Positions 12,538 to 24,860 of a DNA stretch of 64,000 bases are shown piece by piece. The DNA is taken from positions 20,367,908 to 20,431,907 of the forward strand of contig OX291541.1 of NCBI GenBank assembly GCA_946406115.1, read 5' to 3'. Each line of letters opens with the position of its first letter. Positions within the stretch are counted from its first letter, which is position 1. Below the pieces are notes generated by a model that worked only from the letters and a program-made list of their open reading frames with translations, was not told the DNA's origin and searched no databases. A program made the position numbers and the translations under genes. Source of the stretch: Apoda limacodes (taxonomy: Eukaryota > Arthropoda > Insecta > Lepidoptera > Limacodidae).

Positions 12538-14195
12538 AAATAACATTGGTAAATAAATTTTAATATTATTAACGGTATGCAGCGTTGTAAAATTCTAAAT
12601 ATACATCTTTATATTTACAATTTAACAACAGTACCTACAAATACAATAACATACTTAGGTACCATATAGGCACAATAATTAAAACTAAGTTTTGATTATC
12701 ATCGTATCATATAAGTCGGCATAACAGTCACCTGAATTCTGTATATGTGAGTTTAGGGAACTAAGTAGGCTTCCGACTATAGAACCTGTTATTGTGTGAA
12801 TCACGTAGGCAGGACCCGATCTAGCTATTTAGTCGCTCCGGGCACAATAGTCTGCCCTTTACTAAAGATAGTGTGTTGTATATATGATATTGATGGAATT
12901 GAATAATATTCACATGTGATATACTAGGCCTTCTCACCAACTAGTGTGAATATATATGTACCCATGTTTGTAAGCATATATATAAGTAAGTATGTTAAAG
13001 AATTTCTCAGAAACTACTGAATGGATTGAATTTTTTTTATCAAAATTGTTTCAGAACAATTACTTAACCAATAATCATTAAAGCAAAAACTAAACATTAA
13101 AAGGGGTCCCAAACTAGAAACATGTTATTGCTGTTTTAATTTTATCAATTACAACTTAAAACTTAAAAAAAACTGTTATACCTACATATAATCTTCAAAC
13201 TTTAAGCTTCTATTGGACGCTGGGAATAAAACATAAAGTCAATGATCAGTAGCGCGTTCCTTATCGTCTATGTAAATATAATGTAAAAAACAATTTCTCT
13301 ACAGTACAGGAAGAGGCCGCAACAAACTCTACCTTGATAGAGAGAGTTCTTGTACGCGGCCCAGAAGATAAGTACAATGGAAATTCCTGGGTACAATTCC
13401 TGGAAGGGCCAGATAAAAAAATTGAAAATGAAATAAATTATTGAATATCATACCGAATTGCAATCTCTAATCGTGAAGCAATGACAGGGGTAGTGAATAG
13501 ATATGCTACAGAAAGTTAAGAAACAGCACAAAAGTCCGTGCGGAGCAGTAGTCTAAAAAACTCCTTTGTAAACCCATGAAATTAGTGTACATTTTTATGT
13601 TGGTAGAAGCCACTGAATTCCAGTGTAGGCCTTAATCCAAAAAGTAACGATACTATAGTTACTACGACCTTAGTTATAATGTTTAACTAGTCCTAGTTTA
13701 TTTTCGGAGTAAATATAGAATTGCATGGTTTTATAAAAACTTTCACTGGTATAGATTAAGGTGCGTTCTGTTGACGGCATTGAAAGGTATGACATCTCAT
13801 AGGCATTGAAATCGTTCTATTCACCAAATGTAAACATACAATATGGCCGTTCACTATTTGACAGCGCATCCACTGCTCTATACCTCCGGAGCATATGCAG
13901 CCAATACGTTAAATGCGGTGCGGAAGTGAGGTCAGAGCACATTCATTTTTGGTCAAAAGAACGATCGAATGTACGCATAGACAACATATAAAAAAATACA
14001 TTATACCCACCAAAACTAATAAAATTATACGCAGGGAAATGAAGGCTATAAAATCTAATACCTTTAAACGAGCAATTCTTGTATGTATATAATCTAAATC
14101 TCTAAAATGGCTCCAATTATTTTCAAAAAATTTAGCATACTGGGGGTTTCGGGGGCGATAAATCAATCTACCTAGGTTTAATTTTTATAAATCTT
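12538..14195. other. Non-coding stretch, no feature recognised
   Basis: AT-rich DNA; short ORFs near 13806-14166 show no known motif. Confidence 0.45.
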
Positions 14196-14345
14196 TTTTT
14201 TTTATCCGTGTTTGCAGGCAATGATAAACTGAAAAATATGACTTTTCCTGACATCTTTTGGCAAGTAGTATTACAATTTTTACCAATTATTACAATTATT
14301 TTTAAAGCTACTTGACAATAGATGGCGTAGTTAAAAAACAAGCAA
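14196..14345 (+). repeat. Dispersed repeat, inverted partner of 16230-16372
   Basis: CAGGCAATGATAAACTGAAA through AGCTACTTGACAATAGATGG is the reverse complement of the 16.2-kb block, with scattered differences. Confidence 0.65.
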
Positions 14346-14942
14346 AGATCGGTCCCCTGGTTACTAAACAGCGGTATACCTACTGAACACTAACTACCTA
14401 CCCACTACAAACTACTGACTTTCATTATAATCACAATACAAGCTTTAGTCATTTTCAAATATTTTTAGCTTCTTAAATGAAAATAACTAACTATGAACCC
14501 TAAACTTAAGCAAACTAAGAGCTCCCATTTCCCGGTTTGGGCATAATTTCGACCCCCTTTTATCTCGATAACCCTATAGATGATTCTACGCATGATGTAT
14601 CTGTTTAATCTACTCGCCTACTAAATTTCAAAAAGTTAATATGACCGTTACTTATCCTTGAACTAATAACATGCTTAAACATTTTTTAGCGTGACATGTT
14701 TACGTTGTCTCTGCGTTCAAGCCACACAAACGGCCAGCCTAAGCTGAACTGCCATTATAGGTTTATGTGTAGCGCGAGACGGAGCCGACACGTATGGCGT
14801 GCGTGAACTCTCATGCTATAAGCGCGTCGCGCATTGAAGCTTCTATTTGCAGCATTTGCAGTGACACAATTTTAATAAGAAAATTGGTTTAAAATTTTTT
14901 TTTTTAATTTTTGTTACAAATATAAAAATCTGTTCTGGTTTA

Positions 14943-15019
14943 AACAAAAAAGATCACAAATATCTAACATGAATAAATCTAGACGTTATTCATGTTAGAT
15001 ATTTGTGATCTTTTTTGTT
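14943..15019. repeat. Perfect 34-bp hairpin
   Basis: 14943-14976 and 14986-15019 are exact reverse complements over 34 bases, separated by a 9-nt loop (ATCTAGACG). One mismatch outward, four more pairs follow. It could be a recent palindrome, a bare MITE or a hairpin RNA source; nothing in the flanks decides. Confidence 0.85.
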
Positions 15020-16229
15020 GAAACTTTTAATTAATTGGAATTTTTTAAACAATTTAATTTTATGATTTTATGATGGAAAGCAATAACTAAAATGTATTAT
15101 TTTAAATGTTTATTTACTATAGTTTTAAAACGTGTTCTGGTTACCCATATATTTATTAAATAAAAACGAATCTTTAAATGTATGTTTAAAGACATACTCT
15201 AAGCGCTCTTAACAGCCTCATCGTTGCTAAATAACATCGCCACTGTTGGGGCCCGGCCTATCCTCACCGAGGGCGTTTACTTATAACACACATGAACCAA
15301 ACAAACGCTAATTCGTCCCCCTGTCGAATTTAATAACACAGAAGAAAAGACGTGTAACTAGTGTAATAGATTTTCTAATCTATCTAATGCAATACTTTCC
15401 CAGAACAAAACAAAGCGAAACAAATTTCCATATTTACGTGATCTTGCTTCTTATTCACAGGGAGCCCTATGTCCCTACAGTAAACTACTACTCTACTACT
15501 AGCTACAGCAAACAACTAACTACACACAGCTTTCAAGCTTGTGTGATTGCTACAACGGAAAGTAGCGTGTGTCATAATAATTCATGCATGAATATTTAAG
15601 TATCGCGTGTGGTGATGCATTAAGTTGGTCGTAGTGTTAAGCTATTATTTTCAACATCATGGTTAAGTATACGTACTATAAATTAAACTGATAGATATCA
15701 TTACTTTATTCCCAAGTTTGAAGTCGGTTTCATACCCTTTTTGCCATATGAAGTGTGTTTCAAACTGCTAGAGAGATAGACACCAATTCAAACTGTAATT
15801 TAGATCTACGATAATATTCTGTATTTGTAATAAGACCCATTGGCTAATTTTCTCGGACACTATAAAAATACCCAAATCGCTTTAAGTGTGCCTATAAAAA
15901 TTTAAAGAGTTCCCTTAATTTCTCCAGGATCCCATCATTATAGGTATACTGACCTGATGACCATGACCACCTAGGAAGTATACCCCTTCAAACAAAAAAT
16001 GAATTTTCCGAATCGGTCAAGGCGTCTTCAAGTAATCGAGAAAATGTATAAAAAAAGATTCAGAAGAATTGAAAACCTCCTCCTTTTTTTAAGGCTGCTA
16101 ATTACTAGTTACTTAAATAGACGACAATATTTCCTAAACAACTCATGATAGCTTTGTGATGTGAAGTCAAAGGAACATTAAAGTGTATTTAATTATTTAG
16201 CACCTGGCAGGCCGAGCTCGGCTTATTTT
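15020..16229. other. Non-coding stretch
   Basis: AT-rich; 15716-15805 resembles the core of the fold-back element at 10648-10847. No gene recognised. Confidence 0.45.
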
Positions 16230-16372
16230 TTTAACAACGCCATCTATTGTCAAGTAGCTTTAGTGGTGCTGTGTCGGTAAAAATGATAGTATTACTACTC
16301 GCCAATAGATGTCAGGAAGAGTGATATTTTTCAGTTTATCATTGCCTGAAAACTCGGGTAAACCGACGGTTT
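16230..16372 (-). repeat. Dispersed repeat, inverted partner of 14196-14345
   Basis: Begins near AACGCCATCTATTGTCAAGT and ends near TTTATCATTGCCTGAAAAC. It probably belongs to a short dispersed family. Confidence 0.65.
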
Positions 16373-16564
16373 CTAAAAATGAAACCTAGCTAGATCGATT
16401 AATCGCCCTCGAAACTCCTTGCACAATAAATTTCATGAAAATCGTTGGAGCCGTTTCCGAGATTCAGATTATAAATATATATATATATACATATATATAT
16501 ACAAGAATTTCTCATTTAAAGGTATAATTAGATGAGTAGAATCGGACTATTTTTAGTATACAAT

Positions 16565-17476
16565 CAATCAATCAAATCAAACTTTATTCAAATAGGTTTC
16601 TAAGAACAGTTTTGAATCGTCAATACAAGGTAATCAATGTTAATTTCTCCCAAAAAGACATTCCTACTTTCTGTTCCCTGTTTTGTTGTACTTTTATTAG
16701 TTTATGAAAAATCGTCGTTTATGAAAGTGACTAGTTAGTTTTGGTCGTAAGTGTACTAAAATATTGTCGACAAAAAAAAACGGCATCAACAAAAAACGGT
16801 AAGTTGTATTGTAGTAAAATATATCGCTTAATTAATAGCGGATCCGTGCGGATGACGTCGCGGGGTTTTCATTTATTGTATATCAAAACCTTGTCCAGAA
16901 TGTAACAAAAACTTTTCTGAAAACCGCATCAAAATCGGTTCAGCCAAACGCGAGATAATCGCGGAAAAACATACATACATACTGAAAACCTCCTTTTTTT
17001 TAAAGTCGGTTTAAAATATAAAAAATTTCGAACAAAAACTCACGTAAATACCTAATAAAAAACGTGGCAACGCTGCTAGTCTTCTGGCCACTTTATCACC
17101 TGGCAGCAACATCCAGAGCCTTTGTTAATAGTTTAGTTATTTATTTATTTTAAGCCGTATCGTATACATTAACAGAAGTAAATTACTTATAAAATTTTGG
17201 TTGTTTAAAAAAAAAATATAGCCTATGTACCCTTAAAGAAATTTTGAAATCTAATGAGTAGTTTTGAATATTACCTCCTACACCGAAACTTACAAACTTA
17301 GTTATAGTATTCATTATTGTTGACTACGAGTAACTCAGTCAGTTAAGTAAAATTGCATGGAACCTTATGATTTTCATGTGACACATAATTTAAAGACACG
17401 TTAATGAATCCCATCGTGTCCGTTTTAACTATATGACCTCATTGATATCCTATATTTGTCGCCTGATAACTCGTGA
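16565..17476. other. Non-coding flank upstream of copy A
   Basis: 16565-16622 (antisense AACTTTATTCAAATAGG) resembles a LINE tail, and 16840-17010 ends ACATACATACATACTGAAAA followed by CCTCC plus poly-T, a common lepidopteran repeat end. The rest is AT-rich. Confidence 0.4.
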
Positions 17477-17479
17477 GTC

Positions 17480-17626
17480 GTGAAAATTGTGCGGTGTACG
17501 AACACTGATATTTGTAAAATTCTTCATTCGTGAACGGACCGCTGAAGAACACACACGTCGTCGCTATGCGCACCTTAATTGTGTGAAGAAATAATTTTAC
17601 AGTGTGCTTAAATTAAAAAGTAAACA
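17480..17626 (+). promoter_or_regulatory. Putative promoter and 5' UTR of copy A
   Basis: CTTCATTCGTGAA at 17522-17534 contains TCATTC, fitting the arthropod initiator TCAKTY, about 100 nt before the ATG. Copy B has CTTCATTTGTAAA at the matching distance. Both also share ATTGTGCG followed by a TAC and a GATAT further upstream. No convincing TATA box was seen. The initiator call rests on the motif and its conservation between paralogues. Confidence 0.4.
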
Positions 17627-20600
17627 ATGTTGCTGTACGTGTTTTTGTGTGCGTTGGTGTCATATACACAAGCGCAGAATCTATCAGTGAATACGGCGCA
17701 AGGAGTGGTGATAGGTACTAATGCAACAGATGGGAATTATTTTGCATTTTATGGTCTGCATTATGGTGGATCGACAGCAGGTGAAAACAGGTTCAAGGTA
17801 CATATGTAATTTTGTTTTTCATGAAATGAATTTCGACTTGTATTTGTTGTGGTGCCATGCCTCTGTTAAAAACTTTTATTGTGTTTGCCGTGCTCTAAGG
17901 AAACCCGGCGTTTGACATGGACATCAGAAATATCTGAACAAATATTTAACATATATGCAGCACGGGTATTTAAACATTTGTACAAATGAACAAATGCTCA
18001 AATAACAGTAGGTACTCAAACATGTGTTCACATGTTTGAAGCCATGTCAAGCACTGGCCTTAGATTACGTAAAATAACAAATACTTACACACATTCTTTT
18101 GTGTTTTTAAAGCCAATATTAAATATAGATTTCGTGCCTCATAAAATGTACCTACATTATATTGTTTTACAAACAGATCTATTTTTAAATAATACCTACA
18201 TTAAACATACAGTTTATTAGGTAAGGAAATAAAAAGCAAGTTAAGTAATATAACAAACATGTTAGTTTTAAGATTCAGGCTTTAATCCTCAGAGATATCA
18301 GTAGTTTGCCAAAGATTTTTTGACAATGACGTCAGGCTATGGCAGGCTTAACATTGTAGTATACATACCTACAATGTTAATTGTAAGAAACACACATTAT
18401 CATACTTTCGCATATCGGTGCATCATATCCCTCGGTAGATACAGCACAATCTTATCTTTGTAACATTTCTTTAGTACTGATATCTACGTTCAACTTATTT
18501 ACATTCCCAAATTTTATCTTCCACTCTTTTAAATCAATCACAAATCTTTTTAGTACTTCTTTATCATTGATATTAATTATTTGTTTTTCAGGCACCAACG
18601 CCGCCTGTTGCTTACCCTGGAGAATATCACGCTGTTGACAGCTCTATAATATGTGCGCAACCAAGTCAAAGAGGTTTAATAGGAACCGAAGATTGCCTCA
18701 CACTTAACGTTTTTACCAATAACTTAGTCACACCTAAACCAGTACTGGTTTGGCTCCAAGGTGAAGAGTACACAACCACAGATAGCAGAATATATTCGTT
18801 CAAAAGATACGTCGATGAAGGAATAGTAGTGGTCTCATTGAATTATCGTCTCTCAATCTTCGGATTTCTCTGTCTAGGAGTACCTGAAGCACCAGGTAAT
18901 GCTGGCTTAAAAGATGTTGTCCAAGGATTAAAATGGATTAGGGATAATATCGCTGGTTTCGGTGGTAATCCTAATAATGTGATGTTGTTTGGACATGGAT
19001 CTGGAGCAGCTATGGTGGATCTCGTAACTATGTCGCCTTTGGCCGTAAATTTAGTACACAAGGTGATTGTTCAAAGTGGTTCAGCTCTGGCACCTTGGGC
19101 AATAGCGTATGACCCTGTCGGTTACGCTCAATTATTAGGAGAAAAATTAGGCTATGGTGGAAAAAATAAGGCAGACTTAGCTAAACATCTCGTTTCAACT
19201 GATTTATCTATTTTAGCTAATGCTTTACAAGAATTTAAGTTTACGAATAATACGCCTTTATTCGCCCCTTGTATCGAAGATGTAAATTTGAATCCAAATG
19301 ATACTTTCCTGGCAGATGCCCCGATAAACATTCTACGTTCTGGAAATTATAGTCATATACCATACATTACTGGCTACACGAATAGAGAAGGAACTCTGAG
19401 GGCTTCAGAAGCAGCATTAAATCAATGGTTAGAAAAAATGCAAGCTAACTTCACTGTCTTTATTCAAGTTGATTTAAAATTTGCAAATGAAGAAAACAAA
19501 ACTTTAACCACACAGGCTATTCGAAACTACTACTTCGATCAAAGAGCAATAGCAATGGAGACGATTGAAGATTATTTGGATTATCACGGAGATACATTGA
19601 TTCTTGTGTCAGTAATAAGAGGAGCTGGACTACGAGCGCTGACTTCTACAGCTGATGTGAGATTATTCGAGTTCGCGTACAGGGGGACGGGAAATACTGA
19701 TTGGGCCTACCCTCAGATACCACTAACGGGTGTCAAACACGGAGGTGTATTGAACTATGTGTTTGATTTTGATTTGCTACCAACAGATGAGCCAGTGATG
19801 TTGTCACTAGTCAGGCGCGTCGTGTCTTTTGCTACAATCGGGTAAGTCAGTTGTTTGTGTTGGCCTATCGCAGAAAAGAAAAGCTCATTCATAATCTTAC
19901 ATCTATCCTAGCGCCGCCGGCAGCTAACAATTAAATTTGCTTTACCATGCCCATGATGACTATAGCACGGACGCTAAGCAGGAAGAATTTCGTACCTTTC
20001 ACTTTTTAGCCTGTGTCAGTTGTCAAAATAGTAGTAATTTCTGATGACAGCGGTCGGTCATTGCATTCGTGCGAGCGTGACGGCAAATAATTATGCGCGT
20101 TTAACAGAGACAAATAGTGTCCGGTCATTGAACGACATTCTTCCTGCTTAGCGTCCGTGCTATAGCTCGGTAGCTTAGCGACTAACTAGCTACCTTTATT
20201 CCTAAACAAACGTGATAACCTGTACTTATTGGACACAAACCAGGCTTGAAACAATTTTATCTTTTGTTGCACCTACCGGGAATCGAACCGGCGACAGTAT
20301 AACGCCTTATTTTGGTCGCTTCAAGTTAAATATTTAATACTATCTAGTATTGTGATCACCACTTCCTACAAGCAGTATGGCTATGTCATAGTCGTTTATG
20401 GAACCTAATATAGCCTATCACACCTTCCGCAAAGTTGCTAGCTTAATGCAAACTGGGCAATAAACAAAACTATGCTTACACAATCATTATGTTGTCGACA
20501 CTTCGTATCATTTTACTGCTTAGTCATATAGATATCGTAAAAGTGTTTTTATGATTTTCAAATTGGTACTTTATCTGACAACGATAATATTTTTATATAC

Positions 20601-23600
20601 TTGGTGACTTACCTATATTTTTCTTTATTAAGCTATTGCATAGCTTCTATCGCGGGCCTTGAGCGCGGGGACCGAATCCAGAAATTCCGTAACGAAAAAA
20701 CCTCACGCTCCCCACTCCGACGGGCAAGGAGGTGTGGCTTGAAGGCCGTGCATCGTCTAACGACGTTTCAGTTCGGCAGTCTTCGACACGGCGTTGTGTG
20801 CGATTAGACGTATTGTACGACTCTACGAAACTCGCACGAATCGAGACGAGCTGCTCCGAAATCGGACGAATACATAAGCAGCTGTTTATGAGAAAGTATA
20901 TAGGTATTTATGTACAACAGTGAATAGCTGTACTTGTTCAAGTTATATCAAAGAAAAAGAAATACTGCATGAATGAAATAAATAAATAAAATTATAATTG
21001 CATAAGTTGATACAAAATGCTATGCAATAGCTTTACCGCGGCAGTCCCCGAGTGCCACACGTCTTTTTTTTTGCTTTTGAAGGTTTTGTAGCCAAACGAC
21101 AAAATGTTAGGCAAAGGTTCGTTATATCAGACCGTTCATAAGTCACAGATACAGGCCAAAAAGCTAATTTCAGTGACACTATTGATGTAGATGTTAATAA
21201 ACTTAAAATGATTACACAATGTCATGTACATTACTATGAGATATATTTGTTATATACTTCTTGAGTAATTAATACCATTATGAAGCCTTGAAACTTGTAA
21301 TTTTTTATAAGGAATTCACAAAAAAATTCAAGTTTTTTTTTTTTAATTTTTTTGCGTTTTTACCGTTTTGAAGTCACATATTTTCACTTTTTGCTACAAT
21401 TTAACTGACTTTCATTTTAACCAAATGCAACACGCGCTTTAAAACTTTGCATAAGTGTTACAATGATCACTTCCAGATTTGTTTCAGCATTTAATACAAC
21501 AAGTAAAAATCACTTAGTAAAGTAATGCACTAGACAGAATCAAGTTTTATAACATGAATTTTTTATAATCCTTTGAATACTCTAGTTTTGCCACAAAATT
21601 GACACAAAAACGGCGTTTGAGGAGATTTAAGGCTAGTTAATAGTATGATAATATGAAAAACCAATTTTATGCCAGAATTACATATATTATTCGGTCCCAG
21701 GTCTTTTATTTTACTAGTTTTTATTTTAAAGCTGGTAACGAAGTATGGGGCAAGTATGAAGCCACTTTAGTCCATATACACAACATCACAAGCACTGTTG
21801 CGGTGACGGGCTCACCCCCTGTTAACCATTTTTTTATACCACTAAGGTGGCAAACAAAAGAATAGTCCGCCTGATGATAAGCGGTCACCGTAGTCTATGG
21901 ACCCTTGCAACATCAGGGGTATCACTCGCGCGCGTTGCCGACCCTTCAAATATCTAATAACTTCTTTCTTGAAAAACTTCATACTGTAGTCCTAAGAGAA
22001 AACCTTGGCAGGGAGCTCCTTCCACAACCCAAGCGTTCGCGGGAGGAAGTAAGTACCTTACCTTTTAGGTTCTAAAGACCTCCACACTATGATGTGGGTG
22101 TCCCCCGTCTTGGAATAAAAACCGTGATGACGATAAATATTTATATATATATAAATATATATATTTATATACTACTATATTATGTAAAAGTGAAAACATG
22201 TTACATACACATTTACCTATTACTAAACTCTGAAAATAAATTGCAGATATAGATTTTCGTAGGTAAATATTTTCAAAACGCTGTAATAGAATAATAAACC
22301 GAGCATGAATTCAATATCCACAGTGTAGGTACAAATACAAATTACAAGCACCAATTTATGTATTTTAATTTATGTTGTATTTGAAGTTAGTGAAATGGAA
22401 TTTAAGGTAAGAGTTTGAAACAGAAATTGAAGATAGATTGCTTCGTTTAATTGCGTTTAGCTTCCAACTGCGACAAAACTCTATATGCATGTCATAAAGC
22501 TATAACTTAATAAGATTTTAAATTAATAAAGATGATAAGTACTCATTATTATTATATTACTATGCAATAGTTTGCGACATGTTTGGATATACATATACGG
22601 TGGTTCGTGACCTGAATTGACATATAGGCAGGATACTTTTTATCCCTATCTAAAGTTCCCGCGGGAATAGTTTGTTTGCGGGTAAAATCGCAGGACGCTA
22701 TTGGTAGTACCTACATAATAACAAACTTACCCTAGAATTGTAGTATTTATCAAAAATCTGCAAAAGTCCTGAAGAAGTCAAACGTTTTTTTAATTTATTT
22801 TAATGATGAAAATTAATCAAATATAGGTTTAAGCGTTTTGTTTGATTCGGTCTCTAACTCTCTTAAATTATTATCAAAATACCAACGGCTTTATTTTATT
22901 ACATCCTTATTACCATCTATATAGTTCTTCATTTTCATCCCAAATAACCAATGTTTATGCTAACTATGTCAATTTAATACCACTAAGGTGGCAAAACCTG
23001 GAGCATTACTCCTTACGCCAAGCGTTCGCGAGAGAAAGTTTCTCTTTAACCGCACTGTACGTAACCATTTAGGTTCTAAGGTGTAAGGATGAATGGCGAT
23101 GGCGAGCGGTACGAAAGTAGCCGTGGGCATCATTTCGAACAATTCCTCAGAACACATACAGTTCGGTTTTTATTGACATTTTTGAAAACGCTCTCACGCC
23201 AGATTTCACTGACCTATATTATAGCAACTCAGTTCATTTACTTTTTTGTTGTTGTCTCTCGTATCATTGAAATACTTTTGCTGTTATGTACTTTAGCGTT
23301 ATTTACATTTCCCACGGGAATCATCGAAAATGTACAAACAATCAATAAAAACCAAGTTATCGGCTATTTTTAAATATTTGTCATTAAATAATATAATATG
23401 ATATTGTTTTATACCTACGGCCTATGGTCACTGTACAGATTGGTAAACGACTGGACTCACAATATATGTAATCGTAATTACTCATCATAATGTTGTGAAA
23501 GGGGATTTTCAGTGGTTCTACCCAAAAGGTAAAATAAAGATAGTTTCGAGAATCACCTCAGTATTTTTCTGTACGTCCTGCATTCTGTCTATCACACGAA

Positions 23601-24124
23601 TGTTGACTCGGATCATTCTTTGCAAAGAGTGCTCAGTATATTTTTTTTAATATTCAATGTAAACCAATTTGATTAGTTTTTTAGTGAAAAGTCTTTTTAT
23701 ACTACTAAGCAAATCAGCAAACAGTCCGCCTGATAATAAGCTGTCACTACTAAGGATACTACCCGCGCAATGCTATTAATTTAAAAATCGAATCAATTCT
23801 TCTTTAAAGAACCCTAATTATTATAAAACGTGATCAGTAATACAATTTTATGCGTTGTGTTTCAGAGTTCCAGCTGCTAACACAACACTGGATTGGTTGC
23901 CGATCACCAATACCACCTTCAACTATTTGTACTACGGAGGCGAAGGTGTGACCCCAGGTACCTTCACAGAGCCCAGAGCAAATCCCCACACGCAACGCAT
24001 GACGTTCTGGAATGATCTCTATGACAAATACTACAATACTCCAGTTTCTGTATCTTCGGCTAAGAATGTAATCAGTATCGCTGCTCTTGTATTTTTGTGC
24101 CAATTTGTTCTTTACGTAAGATAG
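17627..24124 (+). CDS. Catalytically inactive carboxyl/cholinesterase-family protein, copy A (3 exons)
   Basis: Exons 17627-17797, 18592-19841 and 23866-24124 join in frame (1680 nt, 559 aa, normal length for this family). Donors are GTACAT and GTAAGT; both acceptors end in TTTCAG or TTCAG. Seen: signal peptide residues 1-16 (cleavage likely after TQA), RFK-APTPP at the exon 1/2 junction, Cys78 and EDC92LTLN (typical first disulfide), then an esterase core with NYRL, GF and APGNAGLKD. The nucleophile elbow reads G191-H-G-S-G195, so the Ser of GxSxG is Gly193. The oxyanion HGG is Q113-G-E-E. Glu323 (NREG) and His440 (VKHGG) remain. The last 18 residues are hydrophobic after SSAK (537-540), which suggests a GPI-anchor signal. 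Hydrolysis is therefore unlikely; a secreted or tethered binding role, as for neuroligin-type relatives, is inference. The start is chosen because it gives the signal peptide and has AACA before ATG. Tandem partner: copy B. Confidence 0.9.
17798..18591 (+). other. Intron 1 of copy A
   Basis: 794 bp from GTACAT to TTTTCAG. I see no mobile element with clear ends and no coding signal. It diverges from the copy B intron 1 immediately after the exon boundary. Confidence 0.7.
19960..20165. mobile_element. MITE with about 29-bp terminal inverted repeats, in intron 2 of copy A
   Basis: The left end reads CTATAGCACGGACGCTAAGC plus nine more bases, and the right end is its exact reverse complement (to 20165). 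Total about 206 bp with no ORF, in the size range of non-autonomous DNA transposons. No convincing target duplication was seen, so the superfamily is unknown. Confidence 0.75.
20628..21045. repeat. Repeat with inverted GCTATTGCATAGC ends
   Basis: AAGCTATTGCATAGCTTCTA near 20629 is mirrored by GCTATGCAATAGCTTTACCG near 21018. The left half is GC-rich (CGCGGGCCTTGAGCGCGGGG), unlike the surrounding intron. It resembles a widespread lepidopteran short repeat; the class is unknown. Confidence 0.55.
21826..22080 (-). mobile_element. LINE family B, 3' end in intron 2 of copy A
   Basis: Antisense TTTTTATACCACTAAGGTGG, TCACCGTAGTCTATGG, GAAAACCTTGGCAGGGAGCT and AAGCGTTCGCGGGAGGAAGT. Confidence 0.8.
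22135..22176. repeat. AT microsatellite
   Basis: Alternating TATATA/AAATAT tract. Confidence 0.8.
22975..23160 (-). mobile_element. LINE family B, internally deleted 3' end
   Basis: The terminal TACCACTAAGGTGGCAAA joins directly to ACCTGGAGC...AAGCGTTCGCGAGAG, so about 200 bases present in sister copies are missing. It then runs to GAACAATTCCTCAGAACACA. Confidence 0.75.
23694..23820 (-). mobile_element. LINE family B, highly degraded 3' end
   Basis: TTTTTATACTACTAAGC, CAGTCCGCCTGATAATAAGC and AAGAACCCTAA mark an old antisense copy just before copy A exon 3. Confidence 0.55.
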
Positions 24125-24235
24125 AAATATATGTTAATTAATTTTATAATGTTTTGACGCATACAATTTTACTGTTATAAAATTTTGTATGTAGATAGTT
24201 TATTATTAATGAAATAAATGTTGATTTTAATATTT
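24125..24235 (+). terminator. 3' UTR and poly(A) signal of copy A
   Basis: A canonical AATAAA at 24213-24218 lies 89 nt after the stop codon and is followed by a T-rich stretch. Parts of this UTR (GACGCATACA, ATAAATGTTGA) recur in the decayed tail copies downstream. Confidence 0.6.
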
Positions 24236-24449
24236 TTATCTACTCTCATATCGTAAAATTCGAATTTTAAAATTCAAAACAATTTTATTTTGACAGACTT
24301 TATAAACACAATACAAAAATTTAAAAATACAATCATATTATAACACAATTTCTTTAACAAAATAATGTTGTAATACAATCAATACGATACAAGACAAAAA
24401 TCCAACCAATCAGATTCCATAATTTTTTATGGGCTAAAGGCTTAAAGCG

Positions 24450-24860
24450 CATGCGCGGATGTGTTTTGGCGCCATTTTTTTTTATTTTTACTAAAAAAAA
24501 TACCGATAGAAGTGAATTTGTAAAAACTTTGACTCCGCCCGATATTTTAGATGTGGCGACGGAAATGACTCACAAGTCATAATCTTTTAGCAGGAAAATC
24601 GACAAAATATATGATAAATGCTATCACGACTTTATAGCATGAAAAATGCAAAAAAGGCTAAATCATTTCCGAAAACTATTTCTTTCTCTTTGATCTTTTA
24701 TTTGAATTCCAATGTATGAGAGTAGATAAAGTAGTGTATGAAACTACACATAATTAGGTTTTAAAATACTTGTGTGGCACTATGAAAAAACTTCGCCTTG
24801 CGGCTTGGTTTTTAAACACACACTCGTGCATAATTATGCAACAGTGTCATAAACTATTAT
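24450..24860 (+). repeat. 400-bp dispersed repeat, copy 1
   Basis: Aligns with 29540-29925 along its length: GACGGAAATGACTCA, AAAATATATGATAAATG, GGAAACTATTTCTT-like, TCTTTGATCTTTTA, and GGTTTTTAAACACACACT. No ORF. It lies about 330 bases after the copy A stop. Confidence 0.7.

Larger units (their letters stand above)
19842..23865 (+). other. Intron 2 of copy A
   Basis: A 4.0-kb intron (3.5 times the copy B counterpart) loaded with mobile DNA: a MITE at 19960-20165, a tRNA-like antisense B-box near 20275, a repeat at 20628-21045, three antisense LINE 3' ends (21826, 22975, 23694) and an AT microsatellite at 22135-22175. No internal coding exon was seen. Confidence 0.7.

Noticed and set aside
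18991..19005. Ser194 of GHGSG as a functional nucleophile
   Set aside because: In the aligned motif the nucleophile is the third residue (Gly193); Ser194 occupies the Ala position, and the oxyanion HGG is also lost.
18843..19061. 72-codon antisense ORF inside exon 2 of copy A (and its counterpart in copy B)
   Set aside because: Shadow of the conserved esterase frame; its conservation follows from the sense protein.
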